Positions 8,866 to 17,983 of a stretch of 64,000 nt of DNA are shown here, one piece after another. The translations under genes and the position numbers were made by a program. The notes beneath the pieces are model-generated. The model was not told the DNA's origin, did not search any database, and was given only the letters and a program-made list of their open reading frames with translations. Numbering within the stretch: the stretch's first letter is position 1; every line of letters begins with the position of its first letter. The DNA comes from Paracoccus aerius (lineage in GTDB: Bacteria; Pseudomonadota; Alphaproteobacteria; Rhodobacterales; Rhodobacteraceae): positions 1 through 64,000 of the forward strand of contig NZ_BNCL01000002.1 of the NCBI RefSeq assembly GCF_014656455.1, read 5' to 3'.

Positions 8866-9342
8866 TCACTCCTCCAGATGGCTTTCCATGAACCACAGGT
8901 CCTTGTCCAGGCTGCGGGACGCGGCGGTGAAGATGTCGGCGGTATCGGCATCGCCCGCCTCGTCCGTGGCATCGATGGCGATCCGCAGCCTTTCGCCATG
9001 GTCGCGGAAGCGGTCGCAAAGCGCGCGGATATGATCCTCGGCCCGGGTCAGGCCGGTGGGGTATTCCGGCAGCGTGGTCGCGCCCGACACCTTTTCGGCC
9101 GTGCCGATGGCCACGCCGTCCAGTTGCTGCACCCGTTCGGCCATGACGTCGATCTGTTCGCGCAGGTTGGTGTGAACGGTGTCGAACAGTTCATGCACGG
9201 CGATGAAGTTGCGCCCCTTCACGTTCCAATGCGCCTGCTTGACCGCAAGCGCCAAGGCGATGGAATCGGCCAGCCGCCCGTTCAGTTCCGAGATCGAGGT
9301 CTTGCGGGCGTTGTCGGAAAGCCCCTTCAATGCGACGGCCAT
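8866..9342 (-). CDS. dps: Dps family DNA-binding ferritin-like protein
   Basis: 158 residues. Forms a 12-mer that oxidises and stores iron and protects DNA during oxidative stress or starvation. The ferroxidase residues are visible in AVKQAHWNVKG (His) and ELFDTVHTNLREQIDVMAERVQQLDG (Asp, Glu). The N-terminus is short, with Lys/Arg (ALKGLSDNARKTS) that may touch DNA. AAGGAGA stands 5 bases before the ATG at 9342. The acpP terminator hairpin lies in the 141 bases upstream, so dps should have its own promoter there; I could not place it. Confidence 0.93.
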   Translation of the reverse strand: MAVALKGLSDNARKTSISELNGRLADSIALALAVKQAHWNVKGRNFIAVHELFDTVHTNLREQIDVMAERVQQLDGVAIGTAEKVSGATTLPEYPTGLTRAEDHIRALCDRFRDHGERLRIAIDATDEAGDADTADIFTAASRSLDKDLWFMESHLEE

Positions 9343-9420
9343 GATCGTCTCCTTCATCCTTTGGTTCGCGGACCAACGGCGGCCCGGCGCAGCCGGTTCC
9401 GAAGCAGCAACTTCAAAGGA

Positions 9421-9454
9421 AAACGGCGCCCCTGCCTGTGCAAGGACGCCGTTT
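9421..9454 (-). terminator. rho-independent terminator of acpP
   Basis: Perfect 8-bp stem AAACGGCG / CGCCGTTT around an 18-base loop, about 30 bases after the acpP stop. Read on the minus strand the second arm runs into TTTTCCTTT. Confidence 0.7.
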
Positions 9455-9483
9455 CGGAATGCCGTTCGTGGCAAGAATGCGGA

Positions 9484-9717
9484 TCAGACCGCGCCCTTGA
9501 TGAAGGTCACCGCATCGCCGACGGTCTGGATGGTTTCGGCGGCGTCGTCCGGGATCTCGATCCCGAATTCTTCCTCGAACGCCATGACCAGCTCGACGGT
9601 GTCGAGGCTGTCGGCCCCCAGGTCGTCGATGAACGAGGCGGATTCGACCACCTTGTCTTCCTCGACGCCCAGATGCTCGACCACGATCTTCTTCACGCGA
9701 TCAGCGATATCGCTCAT
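9484..9717 (-). CDS. acpP: acyl carrier protein
   Basis: 77 residues, strongly acidic. Carries growing acyl chains on a 4'-phosphopantetheine attached to Ser37 in the [12 protein letters not shown] motif. It is the central partner of FabG and FabD encoded just upstream and of OlsB encoded at 13.4 kb, which takes acyl groups from ACP. Located downstream of fabD-fabG on the same strand but separated by 147 bases with its own putative promoter and followed by a strong terminator, in keeping with its need for high expression. Confidence 0.98.
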   Translation of the reverse strand: MSDIADRVKKIVVEHLGVEEDKVVESASFIDDLGADSLDTVELVMAFEEEFGIEIPDDAAETIQTVGDAVTFIKGAV

Positions 9718-9812
9718 GTCACATCCTCATTCTCGCGGGCATCCGCCCAGTTTTCCGCGGGCACAACAGGCCCGGTTCAGCCCAGGGCGGTTCCCCTGCT
9801 GCTAAAGCGGGG

Positions 9813-9840
9813 GATATAGCACCCGTGAACCCTCTTGCAA
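9813..9840 (-). promoter_or_regulatory. putative sigma-70 type promoter of acpP
   Basis: On the minus strand TTGCAA (9835-9840), a 16-base spacer, and TATATC (9813-9818). The -10 box is about 95 bases upstream of the acpP ATG. The -35 box overlaps the arm of the hairpin behind fabG. Confidence 0.45.
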
Positions 9841-9863
9841 CCGCTTTCGATTGAAAGGGTTGC
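9837..9863 (-). terminator. hairpin directly after fabG
   Basis: Inverted repeat GCAACC-g-CTTTC / GAAAG-GGTTGC with a GATT loop, 11 paired bases with one bulged G, starting right next to the fabG stop codon. No T-run follows on the minus strand, so it may stabilise the 3' end or attenuate rather than terminate fully. Confidence 0.5.
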
Positions 9864-9864
9864 C

Positions 9865-10602
9865 TCAGACCATGGCCATGCCGCCGTTCACATGCAGCGT
9901 GGCGCCGGTGACATAGGCCGCCTCGGGACTGGCAAGATACAGGACCGCCGCCGCGATCTCCTCGGGCGTGCCCATGCGGCCGGCGGGGATCTGGGACAGG
10001 ATCTTGCCCTTCTGGTCGTCGGTCAGGCTATCGGTCATGGGCGTCGCGATAAAGCCCGGCGCCACGCAGTTCACCGTGATGCCCCGGCTTGCGACCTCGT
10101 ATGCCAGCGACTTCGACATCCCCACAAGGCCCGCCTTGGCCGCGGCATAGTTGCCCTGCCCCGGATTGCCCGTGGCCCCCACGACCGAGGTGATGTTGAC
10201 GATCCGCCCCCAGCGGGACTTCATCATGCCACGCAGCGCCGCCCGCGACAGGCGGAAGACGCCGGTCAGGTTCACGTCCATGACCTGGCTCCATTCCTCG
10301 TCGGACATGCGCATGAACAGGTTGTCGCGCGTGATCCCGGCGTTGTTGACCAGGATGTCGACCGATCCCATGGCGGCCGCGGCATCCTTGATCAGCCCTG
10401 CGGCAGCTTCAGCATTCGACAGGTTCGCGGGCACCACATGCGCCCGATCCCCCAGGGCCGAGGCCAGGTCGTTCAGCGGCCCCTCGCGCGTGCCCGACAA
10501 CGCAACCGTTGCGCCCGCGCCGTGCAGAGCCTGGGCGATGGCGCCGCCGATGCCGCCCGATGCGCCCGTCACCAGGGCCGTCTTGCCTGTCAGATCGAAC
10601 AT
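9865..10602 (-). CDS. fabG: 3-oxoacyl-ACP reductase
   Basis: 245 residues. NADPH-dependent reduction of 3-oxoacyl-ACP, the first reductive step of fatty-acid elongation. Short-chain dehydrogenase with the cofactor motif TGASGGIGGAIA (12-23), NNAG (86-89), and catalytic Ser139, Tyr152 and Lys156 (YAAAK). GAAGGA stands about 6 bases before the ATG at 10602; an in-frame start eight codons upstream would run into the intergenic repeat remnant. Lies between fabD and acpP, the standard fab cluster order. Confidence 0.97.
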   Translation of the reverse strand: MFDLTGKTALVTGASGGIGGAIAQALHGAGATVALSGTREGPLNDLASALGDRAHVVPANLSNAEAAAGLIKDAAAAMGSVDILVNNAGITRDNLFMRMSDEEWSQVMDVNLTGVFRLSRAALRGMMKSRWGRIVNITSVVGATGNPGQGNYAAAKAGLVGMSKSLAYEVASRGITVNCVAPGFIATPMTDSLTDDQKGKILSQIPAGRMGTPEEIAAAVLYLASPEAAYVTGATLHVNGGMAMV

Positions 10603-10610
10603 GGCTGATC

Positions 10611-10637
10611 CTTCTTCGTTGTCCAAATACCCAAAAA
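10611..10637 (+). repeat. partial copy of intergenic TTCTTC..AAATACCC repeat
   Basis: CTTCTTCGTTGTCCAAATAC plus CC matches the left half of the copy at 40737 at 20 of 22 positions; the G-rich hairpin half is missing here. It sits between fabD and fabG and overlaps the fabG upstream region. Confidence 0.5.
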
Positions 10638-10644
10638 GGCCCGG

Positions 10645-11571
10645 TCAGCCCTTCAGCGCCGCGATGTCCGCAGGGGCGCCCACGTTGCGCACGACCGCGT
10701 CCTTGGCGATGCGCTTGATCATGCCGGACAAGGCCTTGCCCGCGCCGATCTCCCAGAACTCGGTCACGCCGGCGGCGGCCATGTTGGCGATGGATTCGCG
10801 CCAGCGGACGGTGCCGGTCACCTGCTCGACCAGCAGCCGCCGGATCGCGCCGGGCTCCGTCACCGCCTCGGCGCGGACATTGGCGACCAGCGGCACGGCC
10901 GGGGGCTGGATGTCCACGCCCGCAAGCGCGTTGGCCATGACCGCCGCGGCGGGCTGCATCAGCACCGAATGGAAGGGCGCGGAAACCGGCAGCATCAGCG
11001 CCCGCTTGGCCCCCGCCTCCTTCATCGCGGCGGCGGCGCGCTCCACGGCGTCCTTGTTGCCCGAGATCACGACCTGCCCAGGATCGTTGTCGTTGGCGGC
11101 CTGCACCACCCCCTCGCCCCCGGCCTCTCGCGCGATGCGATCGACGGTCGCGAAATCCAGCCCCAGGATCGCGGCCATCGCGCCCTGCCCCACGGGCACG
11201 GCCTCTTGCATGGCCTGGCCGCGCAGGCGCAGCAGCCGCGCCGTATCCTCCAGCGTCAGGGCCCCCGCCGCGCAAAGGGCCGAGTATTCGCCCAGCGAAT
11301 GCCCCGCCACGAAATTGGCGTCCCGGATGGTGATCCCCTCGGTCTCCATCGCCCGGAACGCCGCCATCGAGGTCGCCATCAAGGCCGGCTGCGCGTTCTG
11401 CGTCAGCGTCAGGGTCTCGATATCGCCGGTCCAGATCAGGTCCGACAGCTTTTCCCCAAGCGCCTCGTCCACCCGGTCAAAGACCTCGCGCGCGGCGGGA
11501 TAGACCTCGGCCAGCTCGCGCCCCATGCCGATGGTCTGCGCCCCCTGGCCTGGAAAGACGAACGCGCGCAT
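10645..11571 (-). CDS. fabD: malonyl-CoA:ACP transacylase
   Basis: 308 residues. Moves malonyl from CoA to ACP, supplying the extender unit for fatty-acid synthesis. The N-terminal FPGQGAQTIGMG motif, the nucleophile Ser92 in GHSLGEYSAL, and the downstream VSAPFHSVLM (catalytic His) and NVRAEAV segments are all intact. Length is normal. First gene of the minus-strand fabD-fabG-acpP run; 42 bases separate it from fabG, filled by a repeat remnant. Confidence 0.97.
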   Translation of the reverse strand: MRAFVFPGQGAQTIGMGRELAEVYPAAREVFDRVDEALGEKLSDLIWTGDIETLTLTQNAQPALMATSMAAFRAMETEGITIRDANFVAGHSLGEYSALCAAGALTLEDTARLLRLRGQAMQEAVPVGQGAMAAILGLDFATVDRIAREAGGEGVVQAANDNDPGQVVISGNKDAVERAAAAMKEAGAKRALMLPVSAPFHSVLMQPAAAVMANALAGVDIQPPAVPLVANVRAEAVTEPGAIRRLLVEQVTGTVRWRESIANMAAAGVTEFWEIGAGKALSGMIKRIAKDAVVRNVGAPADIAALKG

Positions 11572-11672
11572 GTGGGGTCTCCTGCTGGTCTGGGTTCAAA
11601 AGGGGATAGCGCGGATGGGGGTGGGGGTGCAACGGGGGGATATTTCCGCAAGGTGCGGCCGCCTCTACAAGA

Positions 11673-11694
11673 AAAGGGGCCTTGCGGCCCCTTT
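11673..11694 (-). terminator. rho-independent terminator of ndk
   Basis: Perfect 9-bp stem AAAGGGGCC / GGCCCCTTT with a 4-base loop, 25 bases after the ndk stop. On the minus strand it is followed by TTCTTG after the stem T's. Confidence 0.8.
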
Positions 11695-11718
11695 CCATCT
11701 CACCACTCGTCGAACCGA

Positions 11719-12141
11719 TCAGCCGACCAGTTCAAGCCCCGAGAAGAAGAACGCGATCTCCTCCTTGGCCGTTTCCGGCGCGTCGGACCCGTGGACCGAG
11801 TTTTCGCCGACGGACAGCGCGAATTCCTTGCGGATGGTGCCCTCGTCGGCTTGGGCGGGGTTGGTCGCGCCCATCACTTCGCGGTTCTTGGCAATCGCGT
11901 TCTCGCCTTCCAGAACCTGCACGACGACGGGTTCGGATGCCATGAACTCGACCAGTTCGCCATAGAAGGGGCGGTCCTTGTGGACCTCGTAGAACTTGCC
12001 CGCCTGCTCGGCCGACAGCTTGATGCGCTTTTGCGCGACGATGCGCAGGCCCGCATCCTCGAACTTGGCGTTGATCTTGCCGGTCAGGTTGCGGCGGGTG
12101 GCGTCGGGCTTGATGATGGAAAGCGTGCGTTCGATGGCCAT
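11719..12141 (-). CDS. ndk: nucleoside diphosphate kinase
   Basis: 140 residues. Exchanges gamma-phosphates among nucleoside di- and triphosphates by a phospho-His intermediate. Lys11 (IIKPDA), the active-site His117 in NSVHGSD, and the family C-terminus are present. AAGGGA precedes the ATG at 12141 by about 7 bases. An apparent much longer frame upstream is intergenic and has no homology. Ends 25 bases before a strong terminator. Confidence 0.98.
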   Translation of the reverse strand: MAIERTLSIIKPDATRRNLTGKINAKFEDAGLRIVAQKRIKLSAEQAGKFYEVHKDRPFYGELVEFMASEPVVVQVLEGENAIAKNREVMGATNPAQADEGTIRKEFALSVGENSVHGSDAPETAKEEIAFFFSGLELVG

Positions 12142-12270
12142 GGGGCGTCCCTTTTGCTGTGGCAGGCGGGACAGTCCCGCCCGGTCAAGACATCCGCGCC
12201 CGGTTATCAGGGATGGTATCTGCGGGCAAGGCAGGCATGATGCGGGCGAAACAGACGAAAGGCCAAGGCC

Positions 12271-13332
12271 ATGACCGACCGCCCCGACGCCCCACGACCG
12301 CGCCTGCGCCCCGGCGGGATCGTTCTGGCCTTTGCCCTGGCGCTGCTGCTGGGCGCCATGTGGCAATGGTCGAACGTGCTGCTGATGGGCTTTGGCGCGA
12401 TCCTGATCGCCATCGCGCTGCGGGCGGGGGCCAGCCTGCTGAACCGCCGGACAGGGCTGGGCTTCAAGCCCGGCGTGCTGCTGTCGGCCCTGGCGGCGGC
12501 ACTGGTGATCGCGGGGGTGGTTGTCTGGGCGGGGCCGTCGATTTCGGAACAGTTCCAGCAACTGCTGGGCAGCCTGCCCGCCGCCTGGGACCAGGTCAGC
12601 GACTGGCTGTCCGGCAGTTCGGTCGGGCAGTTCCTTGAACAGCGGATGGAGAACGCCCAGAGCGGCGGCGGCAGCCCCGCGCCCGAAGGCACGCTGCCAT
12701 CGCTGTTCGGCTATGTCACGGGGACGCTGACCACGGTCTTCGGCAGCGTGGCGAACCTTGTGCTGCTGGTGACGGTGGCGATCTTCCTGGCGCTTGACGC
12801 GCCCTTGTACCGGGGCGGGGCGCTGCGGCTGGTGGCGCTGTCCTATCGGCCCCGCGCCGCGCAGATCGCGGACGAGCTTGGCCGCGCGCTGGCCCGCTGG
12901 ATGGGCGGGCAGGCGGCCGACATGCTGCTGGTCGCGGTCGCCACCGGCCTGGGTCTGTGGCTGCTGGACGTGCCCCTGGCTCTTGTCCTGGGGCTGATCG
13001 CAGGGCTGACCAACATCATCCCGGTCGTCGGCCCGTTCCTGTCGGGGATCCCGGCGGTGCTGTTTGCCTTGACCCAGGGGGTCGATCTGGCCATCTATGT
13101 CGCGCTGCTGTTCGTGGTCATCCAGCAGGTCGAGGGAAACCTGCTGATGCCCCTGATCCAGCGCTATGCCGCCGACCTGCCGCCCGCGCTGACCGTGCTG
13201 GCGATCCTGGCCTTCGGCGGCTTGTTCGGCTTCGGCGGGATCATCCTGGCGACGCCCTTGCTTCTGGTGACGATCATCCTGGTCAAGCGGATCTATGTCG
13301 AGGATGTGCTGGGCGACCGCATGGGCGACTGA
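12271..13332 (+). CDS. AI-2E family transporter (TqsA/PerM type permease)
   Basis: 353 residues, inner membrane. Eight predicted hydrophobic segments: paired helices at the N-terminus ([32 protein letters not shown]), one near 80, then a soluble stretch with the [11 protein letters not shown] region, and the conserved C-terminal half with [25 protein letters not shown] and the [11 protein letters not shown] motif. Family members export autoinducer-2 or act as Na+/H+ antiporters; the substrate here is not readable. Divergent from ndk. Confidence 0.88.
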   Translation: MTDRPDAPRPRLRPGGIVLAFALALLLGAMWQWSNVLLMGFGAILIAIALRAGASLLNRRTGLGFKPGVLLSALAAALVIAGVVVWAGPSISEQFQQLLGSLPAAWDQVSDWLSGSSVGQFLEQRMENAQSGGGSPAPEGTLPSLFGYVTGTLTTVFGSVANLVLLVTVAIFLALDAPLYRGGALRLVALSYRPRAAQIADELGRALARWMGGQAADMLLVAVATGLGLWLLDVPLALVLGLIAGLTNIIPVVGPFLSGIPAVLFALTQGVDLAIYVALLFVVIQQVEGNLLMPLIQRYAADLPPALTVLAILAFGGLFGFGGIILATPLLLVTIILVKRIYVEDVLGDRMGD

Positions 13333-13395
13333 CGCGGCGCAGTTCTGTCACGGCATGGGTCGGAACAGCCTGTCTAAGCCTGAAGGGGCCGCCGC

Positions 13396-14166
13396 ATGAC
13401 ACCATTCCGCAAGGGCCGCTATCTGGCGCGGCTGGCCGCCTCGGCCGACGACCTGCGCAGGGCGCAGCGCCTTCGCTGGCTGTGCTTCGTCGCACGGGAC
13501 GGCGATGCCGCCAGCGGCGACGAGATCGAGTCCGACGCCCATGACGACCGCTGCGGCCATATGCTGATCAGCGACGCGGCAAGCGGCCGGCTGGTCTGCT
13601 GCTTCCGCTTCCTGCCGCTGCCGGGCGGGCGGGACATCGGGGCCAGCTACTCTGCCCAGTTCTACGACCTCGGCGCCTTCGAGGCCTTCGACAGCCCCCT
13701 GGTCGAAGTAGGCCGCTTCTGCGTCCACCCCCATGTCCAGGATCCGGACGTGATCCGCCTGGCCTGGGCCGCGCTGACGCGCGTGGTCGAGGCGACAGGC
13801 GCGCGGATGCTGTTCGGCTGCTCCAGCTTCCGGGGAACCGATCCCGCGGATCACGCCCAGGCCTTCGCCCTGCTGCAGGCCCGCCACCTGGCGCCCCGCC
13901 GCTGGTGGCCGCGTATCAAGGCGCCCCATGTCTTCCGGCTTGCCCGCGCCCCGCTGGCCGGTCCCCACGATCCGCGGCGGGCCATGGCCGGGATGCCGCC
14001 GCTGCTGCGAAGCTATCTGGCGCTCGGCGGCTGGGTCAGCGACCACGCGGTGGTGGATGCCAGCCTTGGGACCATGCACGTCTTTACTGCGGTCGAAACG
14101 GCGGCGATCCCTCCTGCCCGGAGGCAGAGGCTGCTGGCCTCTGCCAGCCAAGCATTCCCCGACTGA
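13396..14166 (+). CDS. olsB: L-ornithine N(alpha)-acyltransferase
   Basis: 256 residues. GNAT-like enzyme that transfers a 3-hydroxyacyl group from ACP to ornithine, making lyso-ornithine lipid. Recognised from RYLARLAASADDLRRAQRLRWLCF, the acidic DEIESDAHDDRCGHMLI segment, LVCCFRFLP, and EVGRFCVHP. The second enzyme, OlsA (O-acyltransferase), is not adjacent. AAGGGGCC lies upstream of the ATG. The gene is followed within 6 bases of its stop by a sigma-54-like promoter that serves the urease operon. Confidence 0.85.
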   Translation: MTPFRKGRYLARLAASADDLRRAQRLRWLCFVARDGDAASGDEIESDAHDDRCGHMLISDAASGRLVCCFRFLPLPGGRDIGASYSAQFYDLGAFEAFDSPLVEVGRFCVHPHVQDPDVIRLAWAALTRVVEATGARMLFGCSSFRGTDPADHAQAFALLQARHLAPRRWWPRIKAPHVFRLARAPLAGPHDPRRAMAGMPPLLRSYLALGGWVSDHAVVDASLGTMHVFTAVETAAIPPARRQRLLASASQAFPD

Positions 14167-14171
14167 TCGTT

Positions 14172-14187
14172 TGGCGGGCATATTGCA
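14172..14187 (+). promoter_or_regulatory. putative sigma-54 (RpoN) promoter of the urease operon
   Basis: TGGCGGG-CATA-TTGCA matches the -24/-12 consensus TGGCACG-N4-TTGCW except for two bases, with the obligatory GG-N10-GC spacing. Transcription would begin near 14198, about 87 bases before the ureD ATG. Nitrogen control of urease through NtrC and RpoN is well known in other proteobacteria; whether this organism has RpoN working here is not shown. Confidence 0.5.
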
Positions 14188-14284
14188 CGCTTTACTGGCA
14201 ATCTGCCTTGCCCTGCGCAGCAACCGGGCATCGGCCCAATGACGCGCGATTGACCTTTGCCGGGCCCCGCCGCCCCTTCAGGGC

Positions 14285-15100
14285 ATGTTCGATGCCTCCG
14301 CCCCAGCCCCCCGTCTTCAGCGCAGCACCGGCGCTGCGCATGTGGTCATGGGCCCGCGAGGGCTTGTCGATCTGGCGCAGTCGGGTTCCGCCAAGGCCAT
14401 GCTGCCGCGCATGACCGCGGGCCTGCCCGAGATCGCCTTTCTGAACACCTCGGGCGGGCTGGCCTCGGGCGACCGGCTGTCCTTTGCCGTGACCCTGCAG
14501 CCCGGCGCCCGGGTGCTGGCGACCACCCAGACGGCCGAGCGCGCCTATCGCGCCAAGGCGGCCCCTGCGCGGGCCGAGGTTCGGCTTGCCGTGGGCGCGG
14601 GCGGCTGGCTTGACTGGCTGCCGCAGGAAACCATCCTGTTCGAGGGCAGCGCGCTTTGCCGCGACACGCAGGTGGATCTGGCCCCCGGCGCCGGCTGCCT
14701 GCTGCTGGAAATGATCGTGCTGGGCCGCCTGGCCATGGGCGAGGAGCCGGCCCGCATCCGCTTTCGCGACCGCCGCACCGTGCGCCGGGACGGGCGGCTG
14801 ATCCACCACGACGCCCTGGCCCTGGACGACGCCGCGCTGCTTCGGCGGAACGGCCCCGCCCTGCTGGGCGATGCCCGCGCCCTTGCGACGCTGGCGGTGG
14901 TCGCGCCCCATGCGCCCGACCTTCTGGCGCGCGCCCGCGCCGTCCTGGACGAACCCGGCGTCGCCGGCGCGGCAAGTGCCCCGCCGGGGCGGCTGGTGGT
15001 CCGCTGCCTGGCCCGCGACGACTGGCCGCTGCGCCGGCAGGTCATCCGCCTTCTGGCCGCGCTGCGGCCCGATCCCCTTCCCCGCATCTGGCAGGTCTGA
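14285..15100 (+). CDS. ureD: urease accessory protein UreD
   Basis: 271 residues. Scaffold that binds apo-urease and, with UreF and UreG, delivers nickel. Typical segments: [58 protein letters not shown] and [12 protein letters not shown]. The start ATG at 14285 begins [10 protein letters not shown]; upstream of it is a weak TCAGGGC ribosome site. First gene of the urease operon; ureA begins 2 bases after its stop. Confidence 0.95.
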   Translation: MFDASAPAPRLQRSTGAAHVVMGPRGLVDLAQSGSAKAMLPRMTAGLPEIAFLNTSGGLASGDRLSFAVTLQPGARVLATTQTAERAYRAKAAPARAEVRLAVGAGGWLDWLPQETILFEGSALCRDTQVDLAPGAGCLLLEMIVLGRLAMGEEPARIRFRDRRTVRRDGRLIHHDALALDDAALLRRNGPALLGDARALATLAVVAPHAPDLLARARAVLDEPGVAGAASAPPGRLVVRCLARDDWPLRRQVIRLLAALRPDPLPRIWQV

Positions 15101-15102
15101 CG

Positions 15103-15414
15103 ATGAACCTTTCCCCGCGCGAACGCGAAAAGCTGCTGGTCTCGGTTGCCGCAATGGTGGCGCGCGGCCGGCTGGCCCGCGGCGTCAAGCTGAACCACCC
15201 CGAGGCGATCGCGCTCATCACCGATTTCGTGGTCGAGGGCGCGCGCGACGGGCGCAGCGTAGCCGACCTGATGCAGGCGGGCGCGCATGTCATCACCGCC
15301 GATCAATGCATGGAGGGCGTTCCCGCCATGATCGAATCCGTCCAGGTCGAGGCCACCTTCCCCGACGGGACCAAGCTGGTCACCGTCCACCACCCGATCC
15401 GCCACGAGGCTTGA
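15103..15414 (+). CDS. ureA: urease subunit gamma
   Basis: 103 residues, close to the family's 100. Small structural subunit of the (alpha-beta-gamma) urease trimer. [35 protein letters not shown] and the conserved [22 protein letters not shown] and VTVHHPI segments are all present. Its stop is directly followed by the ATG of ureJ. Confidence 0.97.
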   Translation: MNLSPREREKLLVSVAAMVARGRLARGVKLNHPEAIALITDFVVEGARDGRSVADLMQAGAHVITADQCMEGVPAMIESVQVEATFPDGTKLVTVHHPIRHEA

Positions 15415-15975
15415 ATGAAAAAGATTTCCATTGCCGCCGCCCTTCTGCTGCCGCAGGCCGCCCTGGCCCATGTCGGCCATCATGACGAAGGCCAGTTCCT
15501 GTCGGGCCTGAGCCATCCCTTGGGCGGCGCCGATCACCTGCTGGCGATGGTGGCGCTTGGGCTTCTGGCGGCCCAGATGGGGGGCCGTGCGCTGTGGGCG
15601 CTGCCGCTGACCTTCGTGGGCAGCATGGTGGCAGGCGGACTGGCGGGCTTCGGCGGGCTGTCCTTTCCGGCGGTCGAGCCGATGATCCTTGCCTCTGTCG
15701 TGATCCTGGGCGCGCTTGTCGCGATGGCCGCGCGCCTGCCGCTGGCGGCGATGGTTCCCGGCGTGGCGCTGTTCGGCATGGCGCATGGCTGGGCGCATGG
15801 GGCGGAAGGCCCCGCGGCGGGGCTGGCCGCCTATGCTGCGGGCTTCGCGGTGGCAACACTTGCGCTGCATGGGGTGGGCATCGGCGCGGCGCGGATACTG
15901 GAACGCGGCACGGCCCTGCGCGCCCTGGGCGGCGGCACGGCGGCGGCGGGCTTGGCCTTGGCGATGGTGGGCTGA
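15415..15975 (+). CDS. ureJ: HupE/UreJ family membrane protein
   Basis: 186 residues. A signal-like N-terminus ends in ALAHVGHH; about five to six membrane helices follow, with the HupE/UreJ motif [16 protein letters not shown] (His, Asp, His) and [14 protein letters not shown], the likely nickel-coordinating residues. Family members are secondary nickel (or cobalt) permeases. Its position inside the urease operon between ureA and ureB argues for nickel uptake for urease. No space on either side: stop and start codons abut ureA and ureB. Confidence 0.9.
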   Translation: MKKISIAAALLLPQAALAHVGHHDEGQFLSGLSHPLGGADHLLAMVALGLLAAQMGGRALWALPLTFVGSMVAGGLAGFGGLSFPAVEPMILASVVILGALVAMAARLPLAAMVPGVALFGMAHGWAHGAEGPAAGLAAYAAGFAVATLALHGVGIGAARILERGTALRALGGGTAAAGLALAMVG

Positions 15976-16293
15976 ATGACCCGCAAGATTGTTCCGGGCG
16001 AAATCCTGCCCGCACCCGGCGAGATCGTCCTGAACCAGGGGCGCGATTCGGTCACCGTCATGGTCGCCAATACCGGCGACCGCCCGATCCAGGTCGGCAG
16101 CCATTACCATTTCGCCGAAACCAACCCCGCCCTGCACTTCGACCGTGCCGCCGCGCGCGGGATGCGCCTGTCGATCCCCGCTGGCACCGCCGTCCGGTTC
16201 GAACCCGGCCAGTCGCGCGAGGTGCGCCTGATCCCCTTCGCGGGCGAACGCATCGTGCAGGGTTTCCGCAAAGACATCATGGGGGTGCTATGA
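15976..16293 (+). CDS. ureB: urease subunit beta
   Basis: 105 residues. Structural subunit of urease: [41 protein letters not shown] and the C-terminal [12 protein letters not shown] are characteristic. Overlaps ureC by 4 bases (ATGA), which fits coupled translation of equimolar subunits. Confidence 0.97.
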   Translation: MTRKIVPGEILPAPGEIVLNQGRDSVTVMVANTGDRPIQVGSHYHFAETNPALHFDRAAARGMRLSIPAGTAVRFEPGQSREVRLIPFAGERIVQGFRKDIMGVL

Positions 16294-17975
16294 CCCGCCT
16301 GTCTCGCGCCGACTACGCCGCGCTTTACGGCCCCACCACCGGCGACCGCATCCGGCTGGCCGATACCGATCTGCTGATCGAGGTCGAGCGCGACCTGACC
16401 ATCCCCGGAGAGGAGGTCAAGTTCGGCGGCGGCAAGGTCGTCCGCGACGGCATGGGCCAGTCCCAGGTCACGCGCGAAGGCGGCGCGATGGACACGGTCA
16501 TCACCGGCGTCGTGGTCTTCGACCACCGAGGCATCGTGAAGGCCGACGTGGGCCTGCGCGACGGCCGCATCGCGGGCATCGGCAAGGCGGGCAATCCCGA
16601 CACGCAGCCGGGCGTGACGCTGATCATCGGTCCCGGCACCGAGATCATCGCGGGCGAGGGGCGCATCCTGACGCCCGGCGGCTTCGATTGCCACATCCAC
16701 TACATCTGCCCGCAGCAGGTGGACCATGCGCTGCATTCCGGCGTCACGACGCTGCTGGGCGGCGGCACCGGGCCTGCGCATGGCACGCTTGCCACAACCT
16801 GCACCCCCGGCCCCTGGCACATCGCCCGGATGATGGAGGCCTGCGCCGACCTGCCCGTCAACATCGGCATCGCGGGCAAGGGCAACGCCAGCGTCCCCGC
16901 GCCCTTGGAGGAACAGATCCGCGCCGGCGCCTGCGCGCTGAAGCTGCACGAGGACTGGGGCACCACCCCCGCCGCCATCGACAACTGCCTGACGGTGGCC
17001 GATGCCATGGACGTTCAGGTGATGATCCACACCGACACGCTGAACGAATCCGGTTTCGTCGAGGACACGATGGCCGCCATCGCCGGCCGCACCATCCACG
17101 CCTATCACACCGAGGGCGCGGGCGGCGGCCACGCCCCCGACATCATCCGCATGGTCGGCATGGGCAATGTCCTGCCCTCGTCCACCAACCCGACGCGGCC
17201 CTATACGGCCAACACGGTCGAGGAACATCTCGACATGCTGATGGTCTGCCACCACCTCGACCGCCGCGTGCCCGAGGACGTGGCCTTCGCCGAATCCCGC
17301 ATCCGGCGCGAAACCATCGCGGCCGAGGACATCCTGCACGACCTGGGCGCGTTCAGCGTCATCTCGTCCGACAGCCAGGCCATGGGCCGGATCGGCGAAG
17401 TCATCATCCGCACCTGGCAGACCGCCGACAAGATGCGCCGCCAGCGGGGCCGGTTGCCAGAGGAGACGGGCCAGAACGACAACCTGCGCGCCCGCCGCTA
17501 TATCGCCAAATACACGATCAACCCGGCCATCGCGCATGGCGTTTCCGCCCATATCGGCAGCATCACGCCGGGCAAGCGGGCCGACCTGGTGCTGTGGTCG
17601 CCCGCCTTCTTCGGCGTGAAGCCGGAAATGGTTCTGGTCGGCGGGCAGATCAGCGTGGCGCAGATGGGCGATCCGAACGGCTCGATCCCCGTGCAGCCGA
17701 TCTTCTCGCGCCCGATGTGGGGGCATACGGGCCGGGCGTCCGCGCTGTTCGTGTCGAAGGCGGGCCTGGAAAACGGCGCGGGGGACAACTTGCACAAGAC
17801 CCTGATCGCGGCGGAAAACACCCGAGGCATCGGCAAGGCCGACATGGTCCTGAACGCCGCCATGCCCGCCATCGAGGTGGACCCAGAAACCTATGAAGTC
17901 CGCGCCGACGGGCAGTTGCTGACCTGCGAACCGGCTACGGAACTGCCCATGGCCCAACGCTATTTCCTGTTCTGA
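16290..17975 (+). CDS. ureC: urease subunit alpha (catalytic)
   Basis: 561 residues. Hydrolyses urea to ammonia and carbamate at a di-nickel centre. All nickel ligands and catalytic residues are seen: His135 and His137 ([14 protein letters not shown]), the carbamylated Lys218 (ALKLHEDWG), His247 ([12 protein letters not shown]), His273, flap Cys320-His321 (MLMVCHHLD) and Asp361 ([12 protein letters not shown]). Length is normal for the separate-subunit type. Should be active when loaded with nickel by UreDEFG. Confidence 0.98.
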   Translation: MTRLSRADYAALYGPTTGDRIRLADTDLLIEVERDLTIPGEEVKFGGGKVVRDGMGQSQVTREGGAMDTVITGVVVFDHRGIVKADVGLRDGRIAGIGKAGNPDTQPGVTLIIGPGTEIIAGEGRILTPGGFDCHIHYICPQQVDHALHSGVTTLLGGGTGPAHGTLATTCTPGPWHIARMMEACADLPVNIGIAGKGNASVPAPLEEQIRAGACALKLHEDWGTTPAAIDNCLTVADAMDVQVMIHTDTLNESGFVEDTMAAIAGRTIHAYHTEGAGGGHAPDIIRMVGMGNVLPSSTNPTRPYTANTVEEHLDMLMVCHHLDRRVPEDVAFAESRIRRETIAAEDILHDLGAFSVISSDSQAMGRIGEVIIRTWQTADKMRRQRGRLPEETGQNDNLRARRYIAKYTINPAIAHGVSAHIGSITPGKRADLVLWSPAFFGVKPEMVLVGGQISVAQMGDPNGSIPVQPIFSRPMWGHTGRASALFVSKAGLENGAGDNLHKTLIAAENTRGIGKADMVLNAAMPAIEVDPETYEVRADGQLLTCEPATELPMAQRYFLF

Positions 17976-17983
17976 GGGACCCC

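Noticed and set aside
11626..11665. GGATATTTCCGC near fabD as a further reverse copy of the intergenic repeat
   Set aside because: Only about eight bases match and there is no G-rich hairpin; could be chance.
14195..14212. Second sigma-54-like sequence (TGGCAATCTGCCTTGC) before ureD
   Set aside because: GG-to-GC spacing is 11 instead of 10, so it would not be used.
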